From the NCBI RefSeq assembly GCF_002902965.1, contig NZ_CP026106.1:2790001-2854000 (forward strand): a stretch of DNA of 64,000 nt, written 5' to 3'. Positions 1 through 8,002 of the stretch are shown in pieces. The position numbers and the translations under genes are program-made. The DNA comes from Paraburkholderia hospita (GTDB lineage Bacteria; Pseudomonadota; Gammaproteobacteria; Burkholderiales; Burkholderiaceae). The notes under the pieces are model-generated. The model was not told the origin of the DNA. It saw nothing but the letters and a program-made list of their open reading frames with translations, and ran no database searches. Each line of letters opens with the position of its first letter. Position 1 is the stretch's first letter.

Positions 1-276
1 CGTCTGCATACAGGCATCTCCCCATATCGAGAGACTTTCGTTCGCGTAGTTCCGTGTCGCTGACTGGATCGTGTTGACCAGTCCGTACCAGTCGCCCGAC
101 TGTGAGAGCGCTGCTTCGACACGGCACAGGGCGTCGCGATCGCGCGCAATCACCCGGCTTTCCAATGCGTTGAGATCGCGACACCAGTCTTCGGCGACCC
201 GGGTCACGTGTAAAGGTGCTGCCAGTTCAGTACGGCAAAGTTCAAACGGCGCAACGGCATCGGGTTCACGCTTCAT
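1..276 (-). CDS. partial small protein, possibly phasin family
   Basis: Only the first 92 codons lie in the window; the gene continues past the left edge. The start ATG (276-274) has GGAG eight bases upstream. The protein begins MKREPDAVAPFELCRTEL, has no signal peptide or membrane segment, and reads as a soluble helical protein (visible piece includes SGDWYGLVNTIQSATRNYA). That pattern and its place beside universal stress genes recall phasins, which coat polyhydroxyalkanoate granules and occur in low-oxygen gene islands of Burkholderia. The family call is inference from composition and context only. It is divergent from the stress gene at 482 and a FNR/Anr-like box (348-361) sits upstream of it. 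Confidence 0.55.
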   Translation of the reverse strand, partial: MKREPDAVAPFELCRTELAAPLHVTRVAEDWCRDLNALESRVIARDRDALCRVEAALSQSGDWYGLVNTIQSATRNYANESLSIWGDACMQT

Positions 277-347
277 GATCAATGCTCCGTAGGCGGTGAT
301 TCGCAAATGCTTCCCTACACAATCTAATCGCGCGTCACCCGTATGGA

Positions 348-361
348 TTGACCTGCATCAA
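348..361 (-). promoter_or_regulatory. FNR/Anr-like box facing the phasin-like gene
   Basis: TTGAC-CTGC-ATCAA differs by one base from the FNR-family consensus TTGAT-N4-ATCAA. Its centre (about 354) lies 78 bases upstream of the leftward start at 276. That fits activation from a -41.5 position with a leader of about 37 bases. Activation by an Anr/FNR-type oxygen sensor is inferred. Confidence 0.6.
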
Positions 362-384
362 GCCGCCGTCCGACATCCGGAGCG

Positions 385-398
385 TTGATCTGAATCAA
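385..398 (+). promoter_or_regulatory. perfect FNR/Anr box facing the universal stress operon
   Basis: TTGATCTGAATCAA is an exact match to TTGAT-N4-ATCAA, with complementary half-sites. Its centre is about 90 bases upstream of the stress gene start at 482, so a start of transcription near 433 would place it at -41.5. This is the best single regulatory site in the window and suggests that the usp operon is induced when oxygen falls. Confidence 0.75.
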
Positions 399-481
399 CC
401 GTCGCGGCGGCTCACCTCATAGACTCCATTGCACTGCGGGTATGCGCCCGCTCCTCCGTTCCACCATCTGGAGCCATGGCG

Positions 482-1321
482 ATGAGCTACCAAAGCATCC
501 TCGTTCACCTGGATACGGGCACGCATGCGCAGTCGCGTCTCGAACTGGCGTTGCAGCTCGCGCAGCGCTTCCACGCGAAACTGACGGGCGTCCTGTCCAC
601 ATACACCCCGGACAAGCATGAGCTTTTCGTCATGGGCGGCACGGCCAGTTACTACATCGAGCACGAGCAGCAACGACAGGAGCGGTGCGCCGACCTTAAG
701 CGTGTCTTTCACGCAGCGCTCGCACGTGCCAAAGTGGATGGACAGTGGATCGCGATCACCGGCTACGCGAACGATGTCATACCGCCGTATGCACGCCTGG
801 CTGACCTGATCGTCGCGGGCCAGATCGATCTGAAGGATCCCGATTCATTCATCGCAGAACAGTTCGTCGAGAATCTGGTGATGGCGGCGGGACGTCCTGT
901 GCTGGTGTTGCCATCAAGTGGCTCGTTCACAGAATGCGGCAAGCACGTGCTGATCGCATGGGACGGAAGCCGCGAAGCGACGCGCGCGATTCACGATGCG
1001 CTGCCTTTCCTCTCGCACGCGGCGAAGGTCACGGTACTAACGGTCAACGCGGAACAGGATGCGCCGGATAGCGTACGCATGCCTGGCGCCGACATAGCGC
1101 TGACGCTGGCACGTCATGACGTGAAGGTGGAGGTTCGTGAAGTCACCATTGAACGCAACACGCCTGTCGGCGACGTGCTGTTGTCTCAGACGTCCGCTCT
1201 TGGCTGCGACATGATCGTGATGGGCGCTTACGCGCATACCCGTCTGCGCGAACTGGTGATGGGCGGCGCCACGCGTACGATCCTCCGGTCGATGACGGTC
1301 CCCGTTCTGTTTTCGCATTAG
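482..1321 (+). CDS. tandem-domain universal stress protein
   Basis: Cytoplasmic stress protein of 279 residues made of two UspA folds. The first (about 1-145) begins MSYQSILVHLDTG; the second (about 150-279) begins HVLIAWDGSREATRAI and ends with the usual PVL strand. The second-domain nucleotide loop reads GAYAHTRLRELVMGGA, so both the second Gly and the final Gly-Ser of the ATP-binding signature G-x2-G-x9-G-S/T are altered. An ATP-independent form is possible. An upstream ATG at 476 is only two bases from GGAG, while the ATG at 482 has an eight-base spacing, so I chose 482. It is first of three usp genes reading right, behind a perfect FNR box. Confidence 0.88.
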   Translation: MSYQSILVHLDTGTHAQSRLELALQLAQRFHAKLTGVLSTYTPDKHELFVMGGTASYYIEHEQQRQERCADLKRVFHAALARAKVDGQWIAITGYANDVIPPYARLADLIVAGQIDLKDPDSFIAEQFVENLVMAAGRPVLVLPSSGSFTECGKHVLIAWDGSREATRAIHDALPFLSHAAKVTVLTVNAEQDAPDSVRMPGADIALTLARHDVKVEVREVTIERNTPVGDVLLSQTSALGCDMIVMGAYAHTRLRELVMGGATRTILRSMTVPVLFSH

Positions 1322-1337
1322 CCTGGGGAGAGACACG

Positions 1338-1841
1338 ATGTATAACCGCATACTCATTGCGCTCGACGGTAGCGACACGGCTTCGCGCGCGCTCGATACA
1401 GCATTGAAGCTCGCTGCCGAACACGGCGCACAGCTCTTGCCACTGTATGTGATCGACGTGCCCGTGATCGCCTACGACGTACCCGGATTCGATCCATCCA
1501 TCATCCGGGACGCCTTCGGGGAAGAAGGCAAGCGGATTACGTCCGATGCAAAGACCCGCCTCGAGAAGCGGAGAGTAACGGGCACGCCGCGTGTGGTCGA
1601 AGTCTCGCCGCCCGGCGAGGACGTCGCACATCGCATCAATGCGATGGCCACCGAATGGCATGCCGATCTGATCGTCATGGGCACGCACGGTCGACGTGGG
1701 TTCCGGCGTCTCGTGCTGGGAAGTGTCGCCGAACGCGTTTTACGAAGCGCGTCCTGCCCGGTCCTGATGATTCCGGCGCAGGCGGCTGACATGCCCGCCG
1801 GATCCACAGCCTCCGCTTCCGATGAAAAGGCACTGACATGA
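1338..1841 (+). CDS. single-domain universal stress protein UspA family
   Basis: Single UspA domain of 167 residues beginning MYNRILIALDGSDTASRAL. The ATP-binding signature is intact: GTHGRRGFRRLVLGSV matches G-x2-G-x9-G-S, followed by the CPVLMIP strand. The last 20 or so residues are an Ala/Ser-rich tail. A GGGGAGA Shine-Dalgarno precedes the ATG. The stop overlaps the next start by four bases (ATGA), so it is translationally coupled to the third usp gene. Proteins of this class bind ATP and help survival during arrest or hypoxia; the precise client is unknown. Confidence 0.9.
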   Translation: MYNRILIALDGSDTASRALDTALKLAAEHGAQLLPLYVIDVPVIAYDVPGFDPSIIRDAFGEEGKRITSDAKTRLEKRRVTGTPRVVEVSPPGEDVAHRINAMATEWHADLIVMGTHGRRGFRRLVLGSVAERVLRSASCPVLMIPAQAADMPAGSTASASDEKALT

Positions 1842-2671
1842 GCTACAAGACCCTGCTCGTCCATATCGACGATAGCCTTCGCAGCCACGCCCGGATTGCA
1901 CTGTCGCTCGATCTCGCGCGGCGCTGGGATGCCCACCTGATCGGATTGTATGTTGTCTCCAGTGATCTGTTCAGGCCGCCGTTCCGGCGGGACGATAGCG
2001 CCCCGTTCGCACAACTCGTAGCGCAGCAGGCCCAGCGCCAGCAAACTGCGCACGACGCGTTTCTCGCCGCGACGGAGCGCGCGGGCCACCGCAGTGCCGA
2101 ATGGCGGGCGCCGCGCGGACCTGCATTGGAGGTGGCCACGCTCCATGCTCGCCACGCAGATCTGCTAATACTCGGTCAGGACGATCCACAGGACGCCGCT
2201 GCGTACGTAGCCCCAAATTTCGTCGGCAGCCTGGTCCTCGATGCGGGCCGCCCCGCCTTGGTCATTCCTCATGCCGGCACCGTGAAATCGCCGGGAGAAA
2301 ATATCCTGATCGCCTGGGACGGCAGCCGCGAAGCGGCGCGCGCCGTAGCGGACGCGCTTCCACTACTCAAGGCTGCGCGCTACGTGTCGGTCGACATCGA
2401 GCGCCGAACTGAGCCGCATGCGGATGCCCCCATCGGAATCGACGTCGCGGCCTGGCTTGATATGCATGGCGTCAATGCCTCGTTCTCGGCGGCCCCCGGT
2501 CATTTCGGCGCCGGGACGGGATCAACCCTGCTCAATCGGGCGTCGGACGGGCACTTCGATCTGCTCGTCATGGGTGCGTATGGGCATTCCCGAGCGCGAG
2601 AACGGGTGTTCGGCGGGGTCACCCGGACGATGCTCGAATCGATGACCGTACCCGTGCTGATGTCGCACTAA
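1838..2671 (+). CDS. tandem-domain universal stress protein
   Basis: Two-domain UspA protein of 277 residues, paralogous to the one at 482. It shares the MSYKTLLVHIDD opening, the second-domain start NILIAWDGSREAARAV and an almost identical C-terminus ending SMTVPVLMSH. The nucleotide loop is GAYGHSRARERVFGGVT, which keeps G-x2-G but has Gly-Gly where Gly-Ser is expected. The start overlaps the previous stop by ATGA. The three genes form one transcription unit, apparently by duplication of the two-domain form around a single-domain gene. Confidence 0.88.
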   Translation: MSYKTLLVHIDDSLRSHARIALSLDLARRWDAHLIGLYVVSSDLFRPPFRRDDSAPFAQLVAQQAQRQQTAHDAFLAATERAGHRSAEWRAPRGPALEVATLHARHADLLILGQDDPQDAAAYVAPNFVGSLVLDAGRPALVIPHAGTVKSPGENILIAWDGSREAARAVADALPLLKAARYVSVDIERRTEPHADAPIGIDVAAWLDMHGVNASFSAAPGHFGAGTGSTLLNRASDGHFDLLVMGAYGHSRARERVFGGVTRTMLESMTVPVLMSH

Positions 2672-2797
2672 ATGGACAGGGAGCGCGGCGGTGACAGGCC
2701 CACGCCCGGGGCATCTGCCGCGCTGGTCTGTTTGCGTAGGAAGCAGACTGAAGTCAGGCGGCCCTTGCACTCGTGCGCAAGCGTGGCCCGACAGATA

Positions 2798-3256
2798 TCA
2801 CGCAAGGTGATTGGAATCGTGCCGCACGATCAGCACCGGCTTCTGTGTTGAACGCACGAGCGACTCAGCGACACTGCCGAGAAAAAACCGCCGCGTGCCA
2901 CGCCTTCCATGCGTGCCAATGACGATGATGTCTGCGTCACATTCGTCGGCGGCCCGCGCCAGTACTGTGGGAACGTTTTCGCCATATGCGTCGATTGCCC
3001 GCACCGTCCCGCGCACGCCTGCTTCCTGCAGGAGTTTCTGCGCGGCTTCGAAGACGTGGCTGGCAACGCTCGCGGCGATGCGCACCTCAGGGTCGAGCCC
3101 GTATCCCGAATCGCCTTCTACCGGCCACTTGCCTCGATCCACAACGGACAGTACTTCCACTACCCCACCCGACTCTTTGGCCAGCCGCACGGCCTCTCCG
3201 AGCGCACGCTGCGCGCACGCGCTGTCATCGAGCGCGACGACGATTCGTTCATACAT
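2798..3256 (-). CDS. single-domain universal stress protein UspA family
   Basis: UspA protein of 152 residues beginning MYERIVVALDDSACAQRAL. It has a complete ATP-binding motif, GTHGRRGTRRFFLGSV, and the closing strand KPVLIVRHD. The open frame extends farther upstream, but the ATG at 3256 has GGAGG six bases ahead and starts exactly where the fold starts. It converges with the three-gene usp operon and is divergent from the Acg-like gene at 3603. A FNR-like box (3344-3357) lies upstream at the expected distance, so it is probably in the same oxygen regulon. Confidence 0.9.
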   Translation of the reverse strand: MYERIVVALDDSACAQRALGEAVRLAKESGGVVEVLSVVDRGKWPVEGDSGYGLDPEVRIAASVASHVFEAAQKLLQEAGVRGTVRAIDAYGENVPTVLARAADECDADIIVIGTHGRRGTRRFFLGSVAESLVRSTQKPVLIVRHDSNHLA

Positions 3257-3343
3257 GGTCAACCTCCGTCTGGACTTGTCGCCGCCTGGCAAAGGCGATG
3301 ACAGATGCCAGATGAAAGTGTGGCCCGCTTCATTTCTTTGTGA

Positions 3344-3357
3344 TTGACTCAGGTCAA
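3344..3357 (-). promoter_or_regulatory. FNR/Anr-like box facing the leftward usp gene
   Basis: TTGAC-TCAG-GTCAA is a perfect inverted repeat differing symmetrically from TTGAT-N4-ATCAA at the innermost base of each half. Its centre is about 95 bases upstream of the usp start at 3256. The rest of the 346-base divergent region (3257-3602) shows no gene. Confidence 0.5.
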
Positions 3358-3524
3358 CGCTCCCTCGCATCTCACGCGCTCATGCTGAACGGATTGGCCC
3401 CTTCGATGGAAACGCGCCGAATGGCTGCACGCATTGCTCGCATACTCCCTCCACGCTCCACCGGATGGATCACTTCAATCATCTATACCACGTGCCGATT
3501 CGATCTCAACTGTCCGCGAGAAGC

Positions 3525-3538
3525 TTGACTTGCCTCAA
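3525..3538 (+). promoter_or_regulatory. FNR/Anr-like box facing the Acg-like gene
   Basis: TTGAC-TTGC-CTCAA keeps the core TTGA and TCAA half-sites of the FNR consensus with changes at the inner positions. Its centre is about 71 bases upstream of the start at 3603, which allows a -41.5 placement and a leader of about 30 bases. It is weaker than the box at 385. Confidence 0.45.
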
Positions 3539-3602
3539 GCACTCCGCAATGTCGCGTGCCACGATGGATGAACAGTTCCATATGGAATAAAGGAAGGTTC
3601 CT

Positions 3603-4634
3603 ATGAGCACGCCAGTGTCACCATCAGCGTGGGAGCTCGACGAGCAGCTATTCAGCGCTTCGACATCACTGGAGCGACAACTCCGGTTCGCGTTGCAGTA
3701 TGCGGTACTTGCGCCGTCGAATCACAACGCGCAACCCTGGCGATTCATCGTCGACGGGGATACCGTGCAACTCTGTGCTGATCGCACGCGTGCGTTGCCG
3801 GTTGTTGATCCATTCGATCGCGAGATGCTCATCAGCTGTGGCGCCGCACTACTCAATCTACGCGTAGCGCTGAGCCATTTCGGAGTAGCGTATTCGATCA
3901 CTCTTTTCCCATCGGACTTTGATCCTGACATTGTCGCTCGCCTGAAGGTGACGCCCGACGGTCACCGCGACCCAGCCTTGGCGGACCTTTTCAGTGCCGT
4001 GACAAGGCGCGTGACGACTCGCGCGCCCTTCGCCAGCGAGCTCATTGCCGAATCCTTCAAGAAAGAGGTCTCCGACGCGTGTGATATAGAAGGTGCGATC
4101 GCAATTTGCGTAGATGAGCGATCGTCCCGTCAGGCCATCGCCGATTTGATCGCGGAGGCCGACCGCATCCAGTTCGCCGACCCGCGCTTTCGCCGTGAAC
4201 TCGCAAGCTGGATTCATCCGCGTCGGCTCGGTGACGGCATGCCGGCATACGGGGCGGCAGTTGCTGGGCTGCTCGATCTCGCGGCGCCGCTGGTCACATC
4301 GGTGGTCCGTGTGTTTGATGTCGGCGCCGGTACACCTGCCACACATCAACGACTCGTCGAAGGTTCGCCCCTTCTCGTGGGAATTGCGACGATACGCGAC
4401 GACCGGGAGGCATGGCTGGCTGCAGGACAGGCGCTCCAACGAATGTTGCTTGTCGCGGCTTCCGAAGGATTCACTGCGTCGTATCTGAATCAGCCGATCG
4501 AAGTCGGCACGCTGCGCGATCAGCTCAAAACCATGCTGAAAGTCGAAGCCATGCCTCAATTGCTGCTACGCGTCGGCCGCGGCCCCTACGTGAATCATTC
4601 GCCGAGGCGACCTTTGTCGGACGTCGTCGACTGA
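3603..4634 (+). CDS. Acg-type FMN-binding nitroreductase-fold protein
   Basis: Protein of 343 residues with the Acg/nitroreductase pattern: an early RFALQYAVLAPSNHNAQPWRF segment split across residues 26-47, with the conserved PSNHNAQPW stretch that lines the flavin site, and a second half ending in MPQLLLRVGRGP. Acg (Rv2032) is a DosR-regulon protein of Mycobacterium, and such proteins may store or occlude FMN instead of reducing nitro compounds. That family is repeatedly linked to hypoxia and universal stress genes, which agrees with the neighbours here. AAGGAAGG lies just ahead of the ATG. The cytochrome gene follows 65 bases later and may be co-transcribed. Confidence 0.82.
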   Translation: MSTPVSPSAWELDEQLFSASTSLERQLRFALQYAVLAPSNHNAQPWRFIVDGDTVQLCADRTRALPVVDPFDREMLISCGAALLNLRVALSHFGVAYSITLFPSDFDPDIVARLKVTPDGHRDPALADLFSAVTRRVTTRAPFASELIAESFKKEVSDACDIEGAIAICVDERSSRQAIADLIAEADRIQFADPRFRRELASWIHPRRLGDGMPAYGAAVAGLLDLAAPLVTSVVRVFDVGAGTPATHQRLVEGSPLLVGIATIRDDREAWLAAGQALQRMLLVAASEGFTASYLNQPIEVGTLRDQLKTMLKVEAMPQLLLRVGRGPYVNHSPRRPLSDVVD

Positions 4635-4699
4635 CGCTGACGGCCTCACATCGGTGACCATACAAGACCAATCGCAGTTAAATCGAAGGAGACGTTGCC

Positions 4700-5044
4700 G
4701 TGATCCATGCTCGCCTAACCAAAATCCTCGTCTTCGCGTCGATCGTGTTCCTCGCAGGAATGAGTTCGGCCCGTGCTCAGCCCAATGAACCGACCGAACT
4801 GGTCGACCAGCAGCACTGCATGTTCTGTCATACGTCAGATGCCCCCTTTCTTGCACCATCGTTTCGTCAGATTGCAGATCGATACCGCAACGTACCGAAC
4901 GCAACAGCGATGCTCGAGATCAAACTCAGAAAAGGGGGACGCGCGCATTGGGGTGACACCCCCATGCCGATGCCCCCGGAACGCGGCGGGCCCATATCCG
5001 CGGAGGACGCTCATAAGCTGATTCAATGGGTGATGACGCAGTAA
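4700..5044 (+). CDS. small periplasmic c-type cytochrome
   Basis: Protein of 114 residues with an N-terminal signal peptide (about 1-28, hydrophobic core ILVFASIVFLAGMSSARA) and one covalent haem motif, CMFCH, near residue 39. A Met-rich PMPMPPE stretch near residue 92 supplies the likely sixth haem ligand, as in class I cytochromes c5/c551. The start is a GTG at 4700, seven bases after AAGGAGA; an ATG two codons later is too far from that site. It probably carries electrons in the periplasm, and its place in the low-oxygen island suggests a role under microaerobic respiration. Confidence 0.82.
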   Translation: MIHARLTKILVFASIVFLAGMSSARAQPNEPTELVDQQHCMFCHTSDAPFLAPSFRQIADRYRNVPNATAMLEIKLRKGGRAHWGDTPMPMPPERGGPISAEDAHKLIQWVMTQ

Positions 5045-5092
5045 CGGTTGGCCAACTTGAAATGACACTGCTATTCACTCACGGAGGCAGCG

Positions 5093-5302
5093 ATGAGAAT
5101 CACCGTTCATCTCGACACGTTCGATTGTCAAGATTCCGCCTACGCGATTATTTGGCTTGACCGGGAGACAGGCAAGTGGTCGCGGGAAGGGCATGCCGTA
5201 ATCGACTTGCCGGCATGGGGAACGTTAGCGTTTGCCAAAGGCAGCACTCATTTGAGGTTCCCTTTGTGCACACATATTCCGCGCCGACCAGAAGCTCAGT
5301 GA
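5093..5302 (+). CDS. small protein of unknown function
   Basis: Protein of 69 residues with a strong GGAGG seven bases ahead of ATG. It begins MRITVHLDTFDCQDSAYAI and contains a DRETGKWSREG stretch, so it looks like a small beta-rich soluble protein with no signal peptide. It follows the cytochrome gene by 48 bases on the same strand and is probably the last gene of the low-oxygen unit. I do not recognise a family. The good ribosome site and start position favour a real gene. Confidence 0.55.
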   Translation: MRITVHLDTFDCQDSAYAIIWLDRETGKWSREGHAVIDLPAWGTLAFAKGSTHLRFPLCTHIPRRPEAQ

Positions 5303-5602
5303 TACGCCAGTTTGTGCGGGCAGTCAGGTAGGAGTCTTACGCAGCAAGGGATTCAGCAAGTTTCCGGGTGCTGAATCTGGGATAAGGGAGACGGATCGCG
5401 CCGGATGAGGAGTCCGGCATCGCCCCAGCCAGAGCTAGATCCGCCATGCGTTGCATTATCGGCTCGCGCGGCGAGCGCGTCATCACACAAGTTAACAAGA
5501 GACTCTTTCCGGATGCGTCAAAATAGCGGCAACCCGACCGCTCAGGCACATCCGCTAAGATAGGGACCCTGACCGCACCCGAACCAACCGACGCCTGCCG
5601 CC
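5303..5602. other. intergenic stretch with one hairpin, no gene seen
   Basis: About 300 bases between the small unknown gene and yigZ. It contains a perfect 8-bp inverted repeat, ATTCAGCA at 5351-5358 and TGCTGAAT at 5369-5376, with a 10-base loop and no T-run. A leftward 70-codon open frame exists here but has no ribosome site and no recognisable protein pattern. Confidence 0.4.
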
Positions 5603-6196
5603 TTGCCGACCTTCACTCTCCCCTCAGCGCTGCAGGCGGAACTCGACATCCGCAAAAGCCGCTTCATCGCCTACGCGATTCCCGTCGCCGACCGCGACGC
5701 CGCAATGGAAGAACTGCGCCGCCTGCGCGAAGCACATCCCACGGCCACGCATGTCTGCTGGGCGCTGCTGGCGGGTGGGCAATCGGGCATGTCCGACGAC
5801 GGCGAGCCGTCGGGCACGGCGGGACGCCCGATACTCGAAGTGCTGCGTCATCACGATCTCGACGGTGTGCTGGCCGCTGTCGTGCGCTATTACGGCGGCG
5901 TGAAGCTCGGCGCGGGCGGCCTCGTGCGTGCCTATACCGACGCGATCGCCACCGCGCTGCAGGACGCGCCGCGCGTCGAGCGGATCGCGCTTGCGTCCTT
6001 GCAGGTCGAAATCGGCTATCCCGACGAAGCCCGGGTGCGACGCTGGATCGAACAGGAAAACTACGCGCTCGAAGCGAGTGCGTACGACATGAACGTGCAA
6101 CTGACGATCCGCCTGCCCGTCACGGCCATCGACGCCGCACGCGAAGCCTTGCGCGACATGACGCAAGGCCGCGCAGTTTTCCCCGAAAGCGTCTGA
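5603..6196 (+). CDS. yigZ: YigZ/IMPACT family protein
   Basis: Protein of 197 residues with the YigZ signature: ELDIRKSRFIAYA near the start, the HPTATHVCWAL loop, SDDGEPSGTAGRPIL around residue 72 and VRYYGGVKLGAGGLVRAY around 100. The last 60 residues form the small DUF1949-like C-terminal domain. The start appears to be TTG at 5603, because the protein MPTFTLPSAL matches the expected N-terminus and no upstream ATG fits; no clear Shine-Dalgarno is seen. The family is widespread, related to eukaryotic IMPACT, with a debated role in translation or peptide handling. Confidence 0.88.
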   Translation: MPTFTLPSALQAELDIRKSRFIAYAIPVADRDAAMEELRRLREAHPTATHVCWALLAGGQSGMSDDGEPSGTAGRPILEVLRHHDLDGVLAAVVRYYGGVKLGAGGLVRAYTDAIATALQDAPRVERIALASLQVEIGYPDEARVRRWIEQENYALEASAYDMNVQLTIRLPVTAIDAAREALRDMTQGRAVFPESV

Positions 6197-6278
6197 GCAA
6201 AACAAAAGAAAGCGGCCGCTTGCCGGAGAAGTAGTCCGTGCACGCGGCCGCCCTGGCAGACCTACAACTTGTCGGCGA

Positions 6279-7946
6279 TCAATGCGCCGCAGCAAACGCC
6301 TTCGCCGATTCCTTCGCTTGCGAACCTGCCGCTGCCAGCGCGTCTTCGAGAATCATCTCGGCGCCCTTCTCCGCGACCATCATCGTCGGTGCGTTGATAT
6401 TGCCTGACGTGATGTTCGGGAAGATCGACGCATCGACGATCCGCAAGCCCGACATGCCATGCACGCGCAGACGCTCGTCGACGACCGAGCTGCCGTCGTC
6501 CGGCCCCATCGCACATGAACCGCACAGGTGATAGATCGAACCCGACTGCTCGCGGAAGTACTGCAGGAAGGCGTCGCGATCGCTCACCTGCGGGCCGGGC
6601 GAAATCTCTTCGACAGTGATGTCCTTGAGCGCCGCCGTCGACATGATCTTGCGCACCAGCTCGCAGCCTTCAATGGCTTCGTCGATATCCTTTTGCGTCG
6701 TCAGGGCGTTGATGCGAATCTTCGCGGCATCTTCCGCGCGATCGGACGCGATCTGGATCGAGCCGCGGCTGCTCGGGCGGCACGGATTGAAGCACAGCAG
6801 AAAGCCCGAATACGGTTCCGGTTCGAGACTCGCCTTGTTGCTCTTCGGAATGCGATACGACAGCGGATTGAAATAGAGCTGCAGATTCGGCAATGCCTCT
6901 TTCTCGCTGCTTCTGAAGAATCCGCCGGCCTGATTCACGCTCATCGCAAGCGGGCCTTTGCGCGTCAGCAGGTATTGCAAGCCGAGCTTGAGCTTGCCCA
7001 GCAACGGGCGCATTTCGTCGTTCAGCGTCTTCACGTTCGAGCGGTAGTAGAAGCTCACGCAAAGATGATCCTGCAGGTTCTGGCCGACAGCAGGCAGATG
7101 ATGCACGAGGGGAACTCGATGTTCTGCAAGCAGGGCGCTATCGCCGACACCCGATAGTTGCAGCAGCTTGGGCGTATCGACGGCGCCCGCCGAAAGAATC
7201 ACTTCCCGCTTCGCGGTGAAATGACGCGCACTGCCGTTCTGCTTGACGACGACGCCCGTCGCGCGCCGGTTCGCGTCGAACAGCACCTGCGTGACGAGCA
7301 CTTCACGCTCGACCGTCAGGTTCTTGCGATTGAGCACCGGGTGCAGGTACTCGAAGCTACTCGACGAACGCTGGCCATTGCGCGTGTTCACGTCGTAAAT
7401 GCCCGCGCCTTCGAATTGCGCACCATTGAAGTCGTCAGTGCGCTTGTAGCCCGCCTGCTCGCAGCCCTTGATGAACACGTGACAAATGGGGTGCGCATCA
7501 TCCTTCATCGGCGAAATGCCGATCGGGCCATTCGCGCCGTGATACTCGGTGTTGCCGAGCGGATGCGATTCGAGCTTGCGGAAATACGGCAGCACGTCGC
7601 GATACGACCAGCCCTTGTTGCCCGCTTCCGCCCAGTCGTCGTAATCCTGCGCCTGGCCACGCACGTAGATCATTGCGTTGATCGAACCGGAGCCGCCTTG
7701 CACCTTGCCGCGCGGGCAATACAGCGAGCGGTTGTCGAGTTCCTTCTCCGGCTCGCTGTAGTACATCCAGTTGTAGGTTTCGTTGTAGTACGTCTTCGTG
7801 AAACCGACTGGAATCTTGAACCAGAACGAATCGTCGGCGCGCCCCGCCTCGAGCAGCAGCACCGAGTACTGGCCCGATGCCGACAGACGGTTGGCGAGAA
7901 TGCAGCCCGCAGATCCCGCTCCGACGATGATGTAGTCGTAATTCAT
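6279..7946 (-). CDS. GMC-family FAD-dependent alcohol dehydrogenase/oxidase
   Basis: Flavoprotein of 555 residues. The N-terminus YDYIIVGAGSAGCILANRL is the Rossmann FAD-binding motif, followed by the GMC signature PRGKVQGGSGSINAMIYVRG near residue 80. The C-terminal catalytic region has YHLCGSCAMGPDDGSSVVD and the closing segment NITSGNINAPTMMVAEKGAEMI. Relatives oxidise choline, alcohols, polyols or sugars. It is the last gene of a leftward cluster with dehydratase, transporter and aldehyde dehydrogenase, so it probably oxidises an alcohol group of the same sugar-like substrate. It lies 56 bases after the dehydratase stop. Confidence 0.88.
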   Translation of the reverse strand: MNYDYIIVGAGSAGCILANRLSASGQYSVLLLEAGRADDSFWFKIPVGFTKTYYNETYNWMYYSEPEKELDNRSLYCPRGKVQGGSGSINAMIYVRGQAQDYDDWAEAGNKGWSYRDVLPYFRKLESHPLGNTEYHGANGPIGISPMKDDAHPICHVFIKGCEQAGYKRTDDFNGAQFEGAGIYDVNTRNGQRSSSSFEYLHPVLNRKNLTVEREVLVTQVLFDANRRATGVVVKQNGSARHFTAKREVILSAGAVDTPKLLQLSGVGDSALLAEHRVPLVHHLPAVGQNLQDHLCVSFYYRSNVKTLNDEMRPLLGKLKLGLQYLLTRKGPLAMSVNQAGGFFRSSEKEALPNLQLYFNPLSYRIPKSNKASLEPEPYSGFLLCFNPCRPSSRGSIQIASDRAEDAAKIRINALTTQKDIDEAIEGCELVRKIMSTAALKDITVEEISPGPQVSDRDAFLQYFREQSGSIYHLCGSCAMGPDDGSSVVDERLRVHGMSGLRIVDASIFPNITSGNINAPTMMVAEKGAEMILEDALAAAGSQAKESAKAFAAAH

Positions 7947-8002
7947 GTTCTATTCGCCCGCAGGCGTCCAATACGTGGAATACGTTAGGCCTGTTCGCGC
8001 AC

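Noticed and set aside
5337..5549. Leftward frame of 70 codons before yigZ
   Set aside because: No ribosome site, no family pattern, and it overlaps a hairpin in an otherwise empty gap.
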